NCBI GenBank assembly: GCA_035463315.1
Contig: DATHTJ010000093.1
Location: 1 to 20,070, forward strand
Source: GCA-003244245 sp035463315
GTDB lineage: Bacteria; Actinomycetota; Actinomycetes; Mycobacteriales; Pseudonocardiaceae
Length of the DNA stretch: 20,070 nt
Direction: 5' to 3'
The notes beneath the pieces are model-generated. The model had not been told where the DNA came from and made no database searches. It saw only the letters and a list, made by a program, of their open reading frames with translations. Both the position numbers and the translations under genes were made by a program. This document shows positions 7,971 through 15,064 of this stretch, piece by piece (the first letter of the stretch is position 1; every line of letters starts with the position of its first letter).

Positions 7971-7996
7971 CGCAGTGGCTCCCGGGAGCCACCGCG
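7971..7996. terminator. Palindromic hairpin after steB
   Basis: A perfect 18-base palindrome, GTGGCTCCCGGGAGCCAC (7975-7992), is extended by three more pairs after one mismatch. It begins four bases after the steB stop. It has no T-tract, so it would be an actinobacterial hairpin terminator without a U-tail or an operator. Its position at the end of the first gene series favours termination or transcript stabilisation. Confidence 0.6.
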
Positions 7997-8002
7997 CCCA
8001 GG

Positions 8003-8033
8003 GTTACCACGAGGTGCAGTGTTACCGTGAGGT
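8003..8033 (+). repeat. Pair of 13-base direct repeats upstream of pyrG
   Basis: GTTACCACGAGGT (8003-8015) and GTTACCGTGAGGT (8021-8033) match at 11 of 13 positions with an 18-base period, close to two helical turns. They lie between the steB hairpin and pyrG. Two copies on nearly the same face of the helix suggest a regulator binding site. The second copy contains TACCGT, which fits a -10 pattern, so the repeats may overlap the pyrG promoter. Confidence 0.45.
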
Positions 8034-8043
8034 TCCGTGGGTC

Positions 8044-8094
8044 GGCGGTATGCCGCCAGCTACAGCGTAACCGGTCGCCGAGCAGGCGGCCGGT
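8044..8094 (+). promoter_or_regulatory. Structured pyrG leader with two hairpins
   Basis: Two hairpins precede pyrG. The first is GGCGG-TATG-CCGCC (8044-8057). The second is ACCGGTCGCC (8070-8079), loop GAGCA, GGCGGCCGGT (8085-8094), a ten-pair stem with one G-U wobble. The likely ribosome binding site GGGAG follows at 8104-8108. The pyrG frame is open through this region from GTG 8037, so it could instead be coding. Neither hairpin has a T-tract. Confidence 0.4.
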
Positions 8095-8117
8095 CCGGAC
8101 CACGGGAGACGGTCTTG

Positions 8118-9806
8118 GTGAAGCACGTCCGCCCAACCAGGTACCTGTTCGTCACCGGAGGCGTCGCCTCCTCACTGGGCAAGGGGCTCACCGCCTCCAG
8201 CCTGGGTCAGTTGCTGACCGCCCGCAGGCTGCGGGTCACCATGCAGAAGCTTGATCCCTATCTCAACGTTGACCCCGGGACGATGAACCCGTTCCAGCAC
8301 GGCGAGGTGTTCGTCACCGAGGACGGCGCCGAGACCGACCTGGACATCGGACACTACGAGCGGTTCCTGGACCGCGACCTTGGCCGCAACGCCAACGTCA
8401 CCACGGGCCAGATCTACTCGGCGGTGATCGCCAAGGAGCGGCGGGGGGAGTACCTCGGCGACACCGTGCAGGTGATCCCCCACATCACCGATGAGATCAA
8501 GTCCCGGATCATGGCCATGTCCGAGCCGGGGGACGATGGCCGCCCGCCGGATGTGGTGATCACCGAGATCGGTGGAACGGTCGGGGACATCGAGTCGCTG
8601 CCGTTCCTCGAGGCGGCCCGCCAGGTGCGCCACGATGTCGGCCGGGACAACTGCTTTTTCCTGCATGTCTCCCTGGTGCCCTACCTTGCGCCGTCCGGCG
8701 AGCTGAAGACCAAGCCGACCCAGCACTCCGTGGCCACGTTGCGCAACATCGGTATCCAGCCCGACGCGCTGGTCTGCCGCGCGGACCGGGAAGTCCCCGC
8801 CGCGCTGAAGCGCAAGATCGCTCTGATGTCCGATGTGGACATCGACGGGGTGGTCGCCGCGCCGGACGCACCGTCGATCTATGACATCCCCAAGGTGTTG
8901 CACTCTGAGGGCCTCGACGCTTACGTGGTACGCCGGCTCGGGTTGCCCTTCCGGGACGTGGACTGGACGGAATGGGGGGACCTGCTGGACCGGGTGCACG
9001 CCCCGACGGAGGTGGTGAGGATCGCCCTGGTGGGCAAGTACGTGGACCTGCCCGACGCCTACCTGTCAGTGACCGAGGCGCTGCGCGCCGGGGGGTTCGC
9101 GCACCGGGCCAAGGTCGAGATCCGCTGGGTGCCCTCAGACACCTGCGAGACCCCAGCGGGCGCGGAGACCGCGCTGGCCGGAGTGGACGGGGTGCTGGTG
9201 CCCGGTGGGTTTGGGATCCGCGGGATCGAGGGCAAGATCGGGGCCATCCACCATGCCCGGATCCGCGGGATCCCTGCCCTGGGCCTGTGCCTGGGCCTGC
9301 AGTGCATGGTGATCGAGGCCGCCCGGAACCTGGCCGGGCTCGACGGCGCCGGCTCGACCGAGTTCGACGAGGCCACTGCGCATGCGGTGATCTCCACCAT
9401 GCCCGATCAGACCGACGTCGTGGCCGGTCATCGGGACATGGGTGGGACGATGCGGTTGGGTGCCTACCCGGCGTCGCTGGTGCCGGGCTCCGTGGTGGCC
9501 GGGGCCTACGGCGCCACCGAGGTCTCCGAGCGGCACCGGCACCGCTATGAGGTCAACAACGCCTACCGGGACAAGCTCGCCGCCGCGGGTCTGGTGATCA
9601 GCGGGACGTCCCCCGACGGCCAGCTGGTCGAGTTCATCGAGCTACCGGCGTTCACCCACCCGTTCTTCGTCGGCACCCAGGCCCACCCCGAGCTCATCAG
9701 CCGGCCCACCCGCCCGCATCCGCTGTTCGTCGCGTTCGTCCAGGCGGCGCTGAACTATCGGGCCGCGGACCGGTTGGCGGTCGAAATGCCGGACGGGCCA
9801 CGGTGA
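8118..9806 (+). CDS. pyrG: CTP synthase
   Basis: CTP synthase converts UTP, ATP and glutamine to CTP. The 562-residue protein has the N-terminal amidoligase domain with the P-loop-like GGVASSLGKG (about 14-23) and the conserved KLDPYLNVDPGTMNPFQHGEV region. The C-terminal class I glutamine amidotransferase domain has nucleophile C391 in GLCLGLQC and the H523/E525 pair in AHPE. It is highly similar to mycobacterial PyrG. GTG 8118 is chosen because GGGAG lies nine bases upstream and it gives a short lead into RYLFVTGG; TTG 8115 and GTG 8037 are in frame. The stop overlaps the NUDIX gene start by four bases. Confidence 0.97.
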   Translation: MKHVRPTRYLFVTGGVASSLGKGLTASSLGQLLTARRLRVTMQKLDPYLNVDPGTMNPFQHGEVFVTEDGAETDLDIGHYERFLDRDLGRNANVTTGQIYSAVIAKERRGEYLGDTVQVIPHITDEIKSRIMAMSEPGDDGRPPDVVITEIGGTVGDIESLPFLEAARQVRHDVGRDNCFFLHVSLVPYLAPSGELKTKPTQHSVATLRNIGIQPDALVCRADREVPAALKRKIALMSDVDIDGVVAAPDAPSIYDIPKVLHSEGLDAYVVRRLGLPFRDVDWTEWGDLLDRVHAPTEVVRIALVGKYVDLPDAYLSVTEALRAGGFAHRAKVEIRWVPSDTCETPAGAETALAGVDGVLVPGGFGIRGIEGKIGAIHHARIRGIPALGLCLGLQCMVIEAARNLAGLDGAGSTEFDEATAHAVISTMPDQTDVVAGHRDMGGTMRLGAYPASLVPGSVVAGAYGATEVSERHRHRYEVNNAYRDKLAAAGLVISGTSPDGQLVEFIELPAFTHPFFVGTQAHPELISRPTRPHPLFVAFVQAALNYRAADRLAVEMPDGPR

Positions 9807-10495
9807 ACGCGCCGCATGAGTTCGCGGTGTCGCGCAGCGACACCCTGCACGTCGGGCGGGTCGTCGCGCTGCGGTTGGACCACGTGGTGATGCCCGGTGG
9901 ACGGACCGCTGGGCGCGAGGTCGTCGAGCATCCCGGTTCGGTGGTCGTCCTGCCGCTGCACGACGACGCCTCGGTGGTGATGATCGACCAGTACCGGCAC
10001 CCGTTGGGCCGCCGGATCCGGGAGCTACCCGCCGGGCTGCTCGATGCGCCGGGAGAGGACCCGGTGACGACCGCTCGCCGCGAGTTGGTAGAGGAGGTCG
10101 GTTATCTCGCGCGGGACTGGTCGGTGCTCGTCGACCTGGTGGCGTCGCCCGGGTTCAGCGACGAGGCGGTGCGGGTATTCCTGGCCTGCGGGCTGACCGA
10201 GGTCGGCCGGCCCCCCGGTGGTGACGACGAGGAGGCCGACCTGCACGTGGTCCGGTTGCCGCTGGCCGAGGCGGTGCGCCAGGTGCTGACCGGTGAGATC
10301 GTCAATGCGTCGGCTGTCGCGGGACTGCTTGCCGCGCACGCCGTGCTGGCTGGCCCAGGGCTCGGTCCAGCGCTGATCGGCCCATCGCTGATCGGTCCAG
10401 CGCTGATCGGCCCAGCCGAACTGCGGCCGGTCGGTGCACCGTGGCCGGACCGCCCAACCCGGTTCGCCGACCGCCGAGGAGGCACGCCGCCGTGA
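9803..10495 (+). CDS. NUDIX hydrolase, ADP-ribose pyrophosphatase-like (Rv1700 type)
   Basis: The 230-residue protein contains a Nudix box at 78-100 (from GLLDAPGED to ELVEEVG) with the metal-binding REL-x-EE core at 93-98. The spacing between the first Gly and first Glu is one residue longer than the textbook pattern; from memory M. tuberculosis Rv1700 shows the same. The preceding IDQYRHPLGRRIRELPAG and following SPGFSDEAVRVFLA are typical of ADP-ribose pyrophosphatases, which cleave ADP-ribose to AMP and ribose 5-phosphate. The last 40 or so residues are extra: an Ile/Leu/Pro repeat (about 188-205) and a Pro/Arg-rich tail. ATG or GTG overlap junctions join it to pyrG upstream and ald downstream. 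Confidence 0.9.
   Translation: MNAPHEFAVSRSDTLHVGRVVALRLDHVVMPGGRTAGREVVEHPGSVVVLPLHDDASVVMIDQYRHPLGRRIRELPAGLLDAPGEDPVTTARRELVEEVGYLARDWSVLVDLVASPGFSDEAVRVFLACGLTEVGRPPGGDDEEADLHVVRLPLAEAVRQVLTGEIVNASAVAGLLAAHAVLAGPGLGPALIGPSLIGPALIGPAELRPVGAPWPDRPTRFADRRGGTPP
10364..10417 (+). repeat. 15-base in-frame tandem repeat in the NUDIX gene tail
   Basis: Three full 15-base units (10364-10378, 10379-10393, 10394-10408) and a partial fourth (to 10417) encode GPALI, GPSLI, GPALI and GPA. Units 1 and 3 are identical; unit 2 differs at two bases. Because the unit is a multiple of three, copy-number change would not break the frame. Confidence 0.9.
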
Positions 10496-11607
10496 AGATC
10501 GGTGTCCCTCGGGAGCTGAAGATCCACGAGTACCGGGTTGCGTTGACGCCTGCCGGGGTGCTCGAGCTGACCCGCCGTGGGCATGAGGTGCTGGTAGAAC
10601 GCGGTGCCGGTGCCGGCTGCGCATTCCCGGACGAGGCCTACGTGGCCGCGGGCGCCCGTGTCGTGCCGCTGGCCGACGAGGTGTGGGCCGAGGCTGAGAT
10701 GGTGCTCAAGGTGAAGGAGCCGGTGCCGCAGGAGTATCACCGGATGCGTAAGGGCCAGATCTTGTTCACTTACCTGCACCTGGCCGCGTCGGCGGAGTGC
10801 ACGACTGCGTTGATCGACGCCGGGATCGACGCGGTCGCCTACGAGACCGTGCAGCTGCTCGACGGCTCGCTGCCGCTGCTTGCCCCGATGAGTGAGGTCG
10901 CCGGACGGATGGCCCCCCAGGTGGGAGCACACTGTTTGGAACGCATGCAGGGCGGGCGCGGGGTGCTGCTCGGCGGGGTCTCCGGGGTGCCGGCTGGCAA
11001 GGTTGCGGTGCTCGGGGCCGGGGTGGTGGGGATGAATGCCGCCACCATTGCGCTGGGCATGCAGGCCGAGGTGGTGGTGTTGGATACCAACATCAACCGG
11101 TTGCGGGAGATCGACTTCGTTTACCGGGGCCACCTGCAGACCATCGCGTCCAACGCCTACGAGGTGGAGAAGGCCTGCCTGTGGGCAGACCTGGTGATCG
11201 GGGCGGTGCTGGTGCCCGGTGCCAAGGCGCCCACCCTGGTGAGCCATGACCTGGTCGGCCGGATGCGCTCGGGATCGGTGCTGGTGGACATCGCCATCGA
11301 CCAGGGCGGTTGCTTCGCTGACTCCCGGCCCACCACGCACGCCGACCCCACCTTCACCGTGCACAACTCGATCTTCTACTGCGTCGCCAACATGCCCGGT
11401 GCGGTCCCGCACACCTCTACCTATGCGCTGACCAACGTCACGTTGCCCTACGTCTGCGCGCTGGCCGACAAGGGACTGCGGCAGGCGGTGCGCGACGACC
11501 TAGCGCTGGCCCGGGGAGTCAACGTGCTGGCGGGCTCCGTGGTGCTTGCCGAGGTCGCACGGGCGCATGACCGCGAGTACCTGCCGCTGGCCGAGGCACT
11601 CGGGTGA
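10492..11607 (+). CDS. ald: Alanine dehydrogenase
   Basis: This enzyme interconverts L-alanine and pyruvate plus ammonia using NAD. The 371-residue length equals that of M. tuberculosis Ald. Substrate and catalytic residues are at the same positions: R15, K75 (in KVKEP), H96 (in YLHLAAS) and D270 (in DIAIDQGGC). The NAD-binding GAGVVG is at 175-180, with D198 ending the second strand. GTG 10492 overlaps the NUDIX stop (GTGA). The gene is not at this place in M. tuberculosis, but from memory it occurs between pyrG and xerD/parA in streptomycetes and relatives. The stop lies inside an in-frame upstream GTG of xerD. Confidence 0.96.
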   Translation: MKIGVPRELKIHEYRVALTPAGVLELTRRGHEVLVERGAGAGCAFPDEAYVAAGARVVPLADEVWAEAEMVLKVKEPVPQEYHRMRKGQILFTYLHLAASAECTTALIDAGIDAVAYETVQLLDGSLPLLAPMSEVAGRMAPQVGAHCLERMQGGRGVLLGGVSGVPAGKVAVLGAGVVGMNAATIALGMQAEVVVLDTNINRLREIDFVYRGHLQTIASNAYEVEKACLWADLVIGAVLVPGAKAPTLVSHDLVGRMRSGSVLVDIAIDQGGCFADSRPTTHADPTFTVHNSIFYCVANMPGAVPHTSTYALTNVTLPYVCALADKGLRQAVRDDLALARGVNVLAGSVVLAEVARAHDREYLPLAEALG

Positions 11608-11681
11608 GTACGGGGCTGAGACCTGCTGGCAGGGTCGACGTGACAGCTCTGCCCCGAGCAGCCGCTGCGCAGGATGGCGCG

Positions 11682-12608
11682 ATGCCGCCGGCGCTGGCGG
11701 CGGTGATCTCCGGGTATCTGGATCATCTCGCGGTGGAGCGCGGCACGTCGGCCAACACGCTGGACTCCTACGCCCGCGACCTGCGCCGCTACGGCGCCTA
11801 CCTGGCGTCGGCTGGGGTCGCCGGGCTCGCCGAGGTGCGCGCGGAGCAGGTGACCGGGTTTCTTGCGGCCCTGCGCGACGGCGCCGGTGGGCACCGGCCG
11901 CTGGCCCCGTCCTCCGCGGCCCGGGCGCTGGTCGCGGCCCGGGGTTTGCACCGGTTCGCTTTTCGGGAAGGTCTGGTGCCGGCGGACGTCGCGGCCGACG
12001 TGCACCCGCCGAGCCCGCCGAAACGGTTGCCCAAGGCGCTGGGAGTGCACGACGTGCTGCGGCTGCTGGAGGTGTTCCCCGCCGGCGGGGGACCCCGCGC
12101 GCTGCGCGACCGGGCGTTGCTGGAGGTGCTGTACTCCACCGGCGCCCGGATCTCCGAGGCGGTCGGGCTGGACCGGGACGACGTCGACGCCCCGGCTCGC
12201 ACCGTGCTGCTGCGCGGCAAGGGTGGCAAGCAGCGGCTGGTGCCGGTAGGGCGGCCAGCGCTGGCCGCGCTGGATGCCTACCTGGTTCGTGGCCGGCCAG
12301 CGTTCGCCGCCCGGGGGCGGGGCATTCCTGCGGTCTTCCTCAACGCCCGCGGCACCCGGCTGTCCCGGCAGAGTGCCTGGGCGGTGCTGCAGGAGGCCGC
12401 GGCGCGGAGCGGGATCACCGCCGCGGTGTCACCGCACACCCTGCGGCACTCCTTCGCCACCCACCTGCTGGAGGGTGGTGCCGACGTGCGGGTGGTGCAG
12501 GAACTGCTGGGGCATGCCTCGGTGACCACGACCCAGGTCTACACGCTGGTGACGGTGGATACCCTCCGTGAGGTCTACGCGACCGCCCACCCGCGGGCTC
12601 GTGACTGA
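11682..12608 (+). CDS. xerD: Tyrosine recombinase XerD
   Basis: XerD works with XerC at dif to resolve chromosome dimers. The 308-residue protein has the N-terminal SAM-like DNA-binding domain (ISGYLDHLAVERGTSANTL) and the C-terminal catalytic domain. Catalytic residues are R156 (TGARISE), K180 (GKGGKQR), H252 and R255 (HTLRH), H278 (LGHAS) and Y287 (TQVYTLV). The closing block is nearly the same as in M. tuberculosis XerD. ATG 11682 is chosen because AGGA lies seven bases upstream and the protein then starts where mycobacterial XerD starts. GTG 11604, which overlaps the ald stop by four bases, would add 26 residues; GTG 11640 is a third option. The gene is chromosomal housekeeping rather than part of the element at the right edge. 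Confidence 0.95.
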   Translation: MPPALAAVISGYLDHLAVERGTSANTLDSYARDLRRYGAYLASAGVAGLAEVRAEQVTGFLAALRDGAGGHRPLAPSSAARALVAARGLHRFAFREGLVPADVAADVHPPSPPKRLPKALGVHDVLRLLEVFPAGGGPRALRDRALLEVLYSTGARISEAVGLDRDDVDAPARTVLLRGKGGKQRLVPVGRPALAALDAYLVRGRPAFAARGRGIPAVFLNARGTRLSRQSAWAVLQEAAARSGITAAVSPHTLRHSFATHLLEGGADVRVVQELLGHASVTTTQVYTLVTVDTLREVYATAHPRARD

Positions 12609-12614
12609 GGCGCG

Positions 12615-12644
12615 TTGAAAGCGTTTTTCGCTGCGGAATACGCT
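12615..12644 (+). promoter_or_regulatory. Sigma-70-type promoter for parA-scpA-scpB
   Basis: TTGAAA (12615-12620) and TACGCT (12639-12644) are separated by 18 bases, a good match to the housekeeping promoter pattern. Transcription would start near 12651, giving a leader of about 28 bases before ATG 12679. AAGGGG sits about six bases before that ATG. AGCG-TTTTT-CGCT (12620-12632) inside the spacer is a small hairpin that might serve as weak terminator for xerD or as an operator. Confidence 0.6.
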
Positions 12645-12678
12645 CCCCGAGGATCGTACCGCGCTGGGAAGGGGTTCC

Positions 12679-13587
12679 ATGTCGACCTGGGCGTCAGCAC
12701 AGCAGCCGCTGGCTGTGCCGACCCCGCCGATCCCGTATGACGACGGAGCCGTCGACGACGGGATCGATCCGGTCAGGCGCCGGCGTCGTGCGGTGCCGCA
12801 GCCACCTCCACTGGACCGGCACGGGCCGGCGCGGGTGGTGGCGATCTGCAACCAGAAGGGTGGCGTCGGCAAGACCACCTCGACGATCAATCTGGGAGCC
12901 GCGCTTACCGAGTACGGCCGCCGGGTGCTGCTGGTCGACTTTGACCCGCAGGGTGCGCTGTCGGTCGGGCTCGGGGTGGCCTCACACCAACTGGACCGCA
13001 CCATCTACAACGTGATCATGGAGCAGGGCGTCCCGGTGGAGGAGGTCGTCCAGACGACGTCGGTGCCAGGCATGGACCTGCTACCCAGCAACATCGATCT
13101 GTCCGCCGCAGAAGTGCAACTGGTCACCGAGGTGGGTCGGGAGCAGACGCTGGGCCGAACCTTGCGGCCGCTGCTACCGCACTATGACTTCATCCTGGTC
13201 GACTGCCAGCCGTCCCTGGGCCTGCTCACCATCAATGCGCTGACCTGCGCCGACGGCGTGTTGATCCCGCTGGAGTGCGAGTTCTTCAGTTTGCGCGGAG
13301 TGGCGCTGCTGATGGACACCATCGACAAGGTGCGCGAGCGGCTCAACCCCAAGCTGGTGATCACTGGGATCCTCGCCACGATGTACGACCCGCGTACCTT
13401 GCACGCCCGCGAGGTGCTGACCCGCGTGGTGGAGGCTTTCGGTGACACCGTGTTCGACGCGGTGATCAACCGCACGGTCCGGTTCCCGGAGACCACCGTT
13501 GCTGGCGAGCCGATCACCCGGTGGGCACCGAAGTCCGCCGGGGCGAATGCCTATCGCACGCTGGCTCGCGAGGTGATCGCGCGATGA
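12679..13587 (+). CDS. ParA/Soj-family ATPase adjacent to scpAB (Rv1708-like)
   Basis: This is a ParA-type ATPase of 302 residues. The deviant Walker A motif KGGVGKTT is at 60-67, VDFDPQG at 86-92, and the Walker B-like strand FILVDCQPSLG follows further on. The first 50 residues are Pro/Arg/Asp-rich and probably disordered. No parB gene is next to it and no parS-like site is seen, so it is an orphan ParA distinct from the origin-partitioning pair. M. tuberculosis Rv1708 occupies the same place. Linkage to scpA and scpB suggests a role in chromosome organisation, but this is inference. The start has a good ribosome binding site and its own promoter. The stop overlaps the scpA start (ATGA). 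Confidence 0.92.
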   Translation: MSTWASAQQPLAVPTPPIPYDDGAVDDGIDPVRRRRRAVPQPPPLDRHGPARVVAICNQKGGVGKTTSTINLGAALTEYGRRVLLVDFDPQGALSVGLGVASHQLDRTIYNVIMEQGVPVEEVVQTTSVPGMDLLPSNIDLSAAEVQLVTEVGREQTLGRTLRPLLPHYDFILVDCQPSLGLLTINALTCADGVLIPLECEFFSLRGVALLMDTIDKVRERLNPKLVITGILATMYDPRTLHAREVLTRVVEAFGDTVFDAVINRTVRFPETTVAGEPITRWAPKSAGANAYRTLAREVIAR

Positions 13588-14429
13588 CGGCGGTGACGGC
13601 GGTGCAGGATGCGGTGGTGCCGTCGGCTGCCCCTGGTGCGTCTGGCCGCTTCACCGTGCGGCTGGACAACTTCGAGGGCCCGTTCGACCTGCTGCTGCAG
13701 CTCATCTCGCAGCAGCAGATGGACGTGACCGAGGTGGCCTTGCATCGGGTGACCGACGAGTTCATCGCGCACCTCCGCGTGCTCGGCGAGTCGTTCGACC
13801 TGGACGAGACCACCGAGTTCCTGGTTGTCGCGGCGACCCTGCTGGACCTCAAGGCGGCGAGGTTGCTGCCCTCGGCCCAGGTCGAGGACGAGGAGGACCT
13901 CGCGCTGCTGGAGGCGCGGGACCTGCTGTTCGCGCGGCTGCTGCAGTACCAGGCGTACAAGCAGGTCGCGGCGCTGTTCGCGGAGCTGGAGTCCGGGGCG
14001 CTGCGCCGTTACCCGCGTTCGGTGGCGCTGGAGGAACGGTTTGCCGAGTTGCTGCCTGAGGTGCTGCTCGGCGTCGACGCTGCCCGGTTCGCCGAGATCG
14101 CGGCCGCGGTGTTTCGGCCCAAGCCCCCGCCCACGGTGTCGCTTGAGCATCTGCATGCTCCCCGGGTGTCGGTGCACGAGCACGCCGCCCTGCTACGCAC
14201 CCGGCTGGCCCGCGACGGCCAGGCGAGCTTCCGCAGCCTGGTTGCCGACTGCGGGCACACGAGCGAGGTGGTCGCTCGCTTCCTGGCATTGCTGGATCTG
14301 TACCGTGCCGCAGTGGTGGTCTTCGAGCAGCTCGATCCGTTGGGTGATCTGCACATTCGGTGGACGGGTGGCGCCGAGCAGGCCGCTGTGACAGCGTCGG
14401 ATTCAGACGAGGACGAGGACTACCGGTGA
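13584..14429 (+). CDS. scpA: Segregation and condensation protein A (kleisin)
   Basis: ScpA is the kleisin subunit that bridges the SMC dimer heads and binds ScpB in bacterial condensin. The 281-residue product carries the diagnostic N-terminal block FTVRLDNFEGPFDLLLQLI (about 23-41), followed by TEFLVVAATLLDLKAARLLP. A C-terminal winged-helix region follows (RTRLARDGQASFRSLVADCGHTSEVVARFLALLDL). It is somewhat longer than typical because of a roughly 20-residue unconserved N-terminus and an acidic tail. ATG 13584 overlaps the parA stop, and its own stop overlaps the scpB GTG, so all three should be co-translated. Confidence 0.95.
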   Translation: MTAVTAVQDAVVPSAAPGASGRFTVRLDNFEGPFDLLLQLISQQQMDVTEVALHRVTDEFIAHLRVLGESFDLDETTEFLVVAATLLDLKAARLLPSAQVEDEEDLALLEARDLLFARLLQYQAYKQVAALFAELESGALRRYPRSVALEERFAELLPEVLLGVDAARFAEIAAAVFRPKPPPTVSLEHLHAPRVSVHEHAALLRTRLARDGQASFRSLVADCGHTSEVVARFLALLDLYRAAVVVFEQLDPLGDLHIRWTGGAEQAAVTASDSDEDEDYR

Positions 14430-15064
14430 GCGAATCCGCACCCGTCGTGGTACCCGCCGAGACTGTTGTCTCCGCCGAGACTGTTGTCTCCGCTGGATCG
14501 GAGAGCCTGCCAGGGCTGTCCAGCGATGGCGAGCTTGACGCCGCCCTGGAAGCGTTGCTGCTGGTAGTGGACTCCCCGGTCGGTGCGGATGCGCTGGCCA
14601 GTGCGCTGGATCAGCCGGTGCAGCGGGTGGTCGAGGCATTGCACCGGCTGCGTGACGGCTACACCGACGCCGGCCGTGGTCTTGATCTGTGTTCCGTGGC
14701 GCAGGGGTGGCGGTTGCACACCCGCGATGTGTACGCACCGTTCGTGGAGCGGCTGTTGCTGGACGGGCAGCGCGCCAGGCTCACCCGGGCCGCGCTAGAG
14801 ACGCTGGCTGTGGTGGCTTACCGCCAGCCGGTCACCCGCTCGCGGGTCGCCGCGATCCGGGGAGTGAACGTTGACGGGGTGATGCGCACGTTGCTGGCCC
14901 GCGGTCTGATCGAAGAAGCCGGGACCGACCCGGACACTCACGGCGCCCTGCACCGCACGACGGAGCTGTTCCTGGAGCGGCTCGGGCTGTCCTCATTGGA
15001 CGACCTACCCCCGATCGCCCCGCTGCTGCCCGACATCGACACTATCGACGATGTCCCGCTCTGA
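14426..15064 (+). CDS. scpB: Segregation and condensation protein B
   Basis: ScpB dimers bind ScpA in the SMC complex. The 212-residue protein has the two winged-helix domains of the family. Clear matches are ALEALLLVVDSPVGADALA near the start, then LTRAALETLAVVAYRQPVTRSRVAAIRGVNVDGVMRTLLARGLIEE, a family hallmark. It ends TTELFLERLGLSSLDDLPP as usual. GTG 14426 overlaps the scpA stop by four bases. The first 30 residues include an exact sixfold-residue duplication (AETVVS twice) from a DNA tandem repeat. The 3' end overlaps the next gene by 14 bases. Confidence 0.95.
   Translation: MSESAPVVVPAETVVSAETVVSAGSESLPGLSSDGELDAALEALLLVVDSPVGADALASALDQPVQRVVEALHRLRDGYTDAGRGLDLCSVAQGWRLHTRDVYAPFVERLLLDGQRARLTRAALETLAVVAYRQPVTRSRVAAIRGVNVDGVMRTLLARGLIEEAGTDPDTHGALHRTTELFLERLGLSSLDDLPPIAPLLPDIDTIDDVPL
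14456..14491 (+). repeat. Perfect 18-base tandem duplication in scpB
   Basis: GCCGAGACTGTTGTCTCC occurs twice with no mismatch (14456-14473 and 14474-14491), coding for AETVVS twice in the non-conserved N-terminus of ScpB. Identity at every base suggests a recent slippage event. Confidence 0.95.

Noticed and set aside
8044..8117. Firmicute-type pyrG attenuation leader
   Set aside because: No initial GGGC reiteration site and no T-tract terminator, so the known mechanism cannot be claimed. Only structure is reported.
10102..11412. 436-codon minus-strand frame opposite ald
   Set aside because: Shadow of ald; its composition is His/Gln/Gly-rich without domains.
11546..12571. 341-codon plus-strand frame overlapping xerD
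   Set aside because: Gly/Ala/Arg-rich composition in a shifted frame; XerD in the other frame has all catalytic residues.
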